NCBI RefSeq assembly: GCF_003672135.1
Contig: NC_039510.1
Coordinates: forward strand, 14,446,001 to 14,510,000
DNA: 64,000 bases
Source of the DNA: Ooceraea biroi
Taxonomy: Eukaryota; Arthropoda; Insecta; Hymenoptera; Formicidae
Direction of reading: 5' to 3'
Under the pieces are notes generated by a model. That model was not told the origin of the DNA and searched no databases. It saw nothing but the letters and a program-made list of their open reading frames with translations. Shown in pieces: positions 61,901 to 64,000 of this stretch. Made by a program: the position numbers and the translations under genes. Position 1 is the first letter of the stretch, and each line of letters begins with the position of its first letter.

Positions 61901-64000
61901 GGGTTCTTTGCAGCATGAATAATCAAGCACGTATCTTAATATCCAACATTCACGATGCCAAGGTAGTTTGATATGTTATGTTTTAATGTTAGATGAGGCG
62001 AATCTAACGAGCGACAATCTCTCATTGTTGCGAAACAAAGAGATAACGAAACATTATCTTGGCGACCTGAATGTATTGTATGCACTCTTAATTGCAATAT
62101 ATTCAGCTTCCACATTTTTTCTCTGGCTTCACTCTGGCTTTTCCTGGCACGCGCGACCGGACACGATATAATGGAGAAGAATAGCCGGTTTTGACCCCTT
62201 TGTACAGTTCGCTTTGCTTTAATAAAGCGTTAATTACGAAAATTTTTTACGCTCGTCAAACGGAACGCAGTCGAGGAAAATTCTCAATTTGATTCTCTCT
62301 ACTAATTTAGTGTTCGTTTCTTCAGATGTGTGAAACAATTCGTGTCGCGCACCGAAGCAGGCGACCTTTTTTCCTCTTCACGCATCATCGACATACGTCA
62401 AGCTTCGGACTACGTCTTTTTCATCGTGTTCAACGCGTCGCGACGCGGCGTCCCGGTGGACGTGGACGAGCCATTGTTGCTCGTCATTTCAGGCGAGAGG
62501 AAAAAAGGTTTGCTCGCGCTGCGGAAGGAAGGGGACGCATCCATACGCGTGCACGTTTTGTGCGTACGGCGCGTCGCGCGTTTCCCAAAGGCCTGTCCTT
62601 CGCTCGCACGAATTTTTAATCAGAGAAGGTCCGAGCGTGAAATTCGCGCCGTGTTCGTCCGGGCGCTTCCTGCCTGTCCGGATGAAAACGTTCGCAACTC
62701 GTCGAAACCCTCGAACGTGTCCGCTGTCCATAGAGAAGCAGATACAGTCGGTCGCTATTGAATTATACCGAATGTCCGTCACAATGCGAAAAAAAGGATG
62801 AGATATACCGGCCTCGTGGCTTGGCGCAAACTTTTTTAAACTAAGCGGGAGATACGTTTCGCGCCGCGTTGAACTTGTATTGAGCGGTTCATGGTGTCCA
62901 CTGAGCTCTGGATGAAACTGCGCGACGAAACGAAGGGAAGAGGATAATAAAGCATAAAGTGGCGTGCGCAGGGTTGGACGAAACTGCAAACTGCCTCGCA
63001 AAGAAGTTAAAAATCCAGAGACAGAATCATTCTGATGTCTTATATTTTTAGGGACCAAATATTTAGCCTGTTATATATTATTCTTAATATAATATATATG
63101 AATGATTTTCTCATTTAAAGATGAATGGCATTCTGAGAAATGAGAAGAAATGTCTCGCGTATCCTCGATTATTAGAAGACGAAAGATCATGTCGATTTAT
63201 CACTGTCGTTCTCAACGAACGGAGTTTCAAATCACCTTAATTGCATTTTATCGAATCAATCATTGAGAATCATTGAGAAGAATTGGCTTTAACATGTTGC
63301 GTTCGCGAAGTAGGATTACATAGCAATTATAATAAAAAGTTATCAAATTATTCGAAATTTCCATGAGCTTTCAGATTTGAATTGCGGTAGAATAAAAAAT
63401 CGAGAGGCTAAGAGCACAGAATGTAAAAGTACACAGCGTTATCAAAAATTGCACGTCAAACATCGCGCTCTGAAAGAGTATCATGTACCCCATGACGTTT
63501 CAAGTAACACGCCGGTTTTTTCAAGTAATCGAGAACTCGAATGATCAAAATACAAATACCGCCATCACGAAATGAAAGACTGTTACCGGGGTTACTAACG
63601 AGTCTTCATATCGATGTCCCGCGATCTGCAGCGCAAACGACAGACAGCCCGTGTGGCGGCACATGCATCTTCATAAGACGGCAACGCGGGAATCGGTATT
63701 GTTGCTCGCGTTTACTACTACCCCGGGTGGATAGAGTACTCGCTTCGGCGAGTCGCGGTAATGACGTCGAGCGATGATAACGACGACGGGCTTGGTTCGA
63801 CGTCCCATTGACGTCGTTCAAGTATCGTCGTCGCCGTCGCCGTCAGCGTCGTCGGGCGTCGGCGCGCTCGATCTCGCGGAGTCGGCTCTTCGGCTTAGCC
63901 GCATGCATATTTACACAATGCGCCGCTTGCCGCGCGCGCTTGTCTAACGCGGTTTAGTCCCTGCAACCGAGCGACACGAGCTGTCACCTCCCTCGCGACG
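58970..64000. other. Gene-poor DNA with CpG-rich end
   Basis: No recognisable coding exon. A 432-bp open frame (62330-62761) follows an acceptor-like TTTCTTCAG ending at 62325 in GC-rich DNA, but the protein has no known motif and an overlapping minus-strand frame is just as long. The right end (63770-63960) is very CpG-rich with CGTCGT/CGTCGC trinucleotide repeats at about 63826-63860, and may be the promoter of a gene beyond the window. Confidence 0.4.

Noticed and set aside
62489..63058. 189-codon minus-strand frame overlapping a 143-codon plus-strand frame
   Set aside because: Both strands are open over the same GC-rich DNA, neither product has a recognisable motif, and the plus-strand acceptor alone is weak evidence.

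Overview
The window is eukaryotic and almost certainly from an insect, most likely a hymenopteran and probably an ant. Genes are split by short GT-AG introns. The coding sequences match insect STAM and Zucchini. Intergenic DNA is AT-rich but full of CpG, as in Hymenoptera. Several small transposons are of kinds that are common in ant genomes, including a DUF4817-type transposase relic. No bacterial operons, CRISPR arrays, viral genes or convincing tRNA/rRNA genes were seen. All exon models come from reading splice sites and conserved protein motifs by eye.

Layout. 1-1945 (minus): the 5' five coding exons of Stam, an endosomal ubiquitin-sorting adaptor; the rest of its SH3 domain and C-terminus lies off the left edge. 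2774-3734 (plus): a complete three-exon zucchini/PLD6 gene, the mitochondrial endonuclease of piRNA biogenesis, head-to-head with Stam across about 0.8 kb. 5110-6256: two non-autonomous DNA transposons side by side. 8224-8984: an internally deleted DUF4817-type transposon. 12060-12778: a long palindromic element at a TTAA target. 15816-20663 (minus): an intact SBK1-like serine/threonine kinase with one coding exon, a probable 5'UTR exon about 3.3 kb upstream and a TATA box. 26018-26737: a second, inverted copy of the TTAA palindrome. 29536-31368 (plus): a compact gene with a duplicated TATA box, a 9-nt first coding exon, one intron and a poly(A) signal, encoding an unrecognised 74-residue protein with a signal-peptide-like start. 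32413-33172: a second, nearly identical DUF4817-type element. 33-64 kb: gene-poor, with a TTAA element carrying a transposase C-terminal fragment (40284-41512), an 870-bp foldback with a three-unit tandem repeat in its loop (45614-46483), a 1.18-kb nested foldback (48271-49449), and only weak exon candidates near 35.6 and 58.8 kb.

The recognised genes do not form one pathway. STAM acts in ESCRT-0 sorting of ubiquitinated membrane cargo. Zucchini cuts piRNA precursors on mitochondria and so restrains transposons. The kinase is a poorly studied SBK-family enzyme. The most interesting items are the uncharacterised secreted-type gene at 29.6-31.4 kb and the set of long-inverted-repeat elements, several in more than one copy, whose transcripts would fold into long hairpins.
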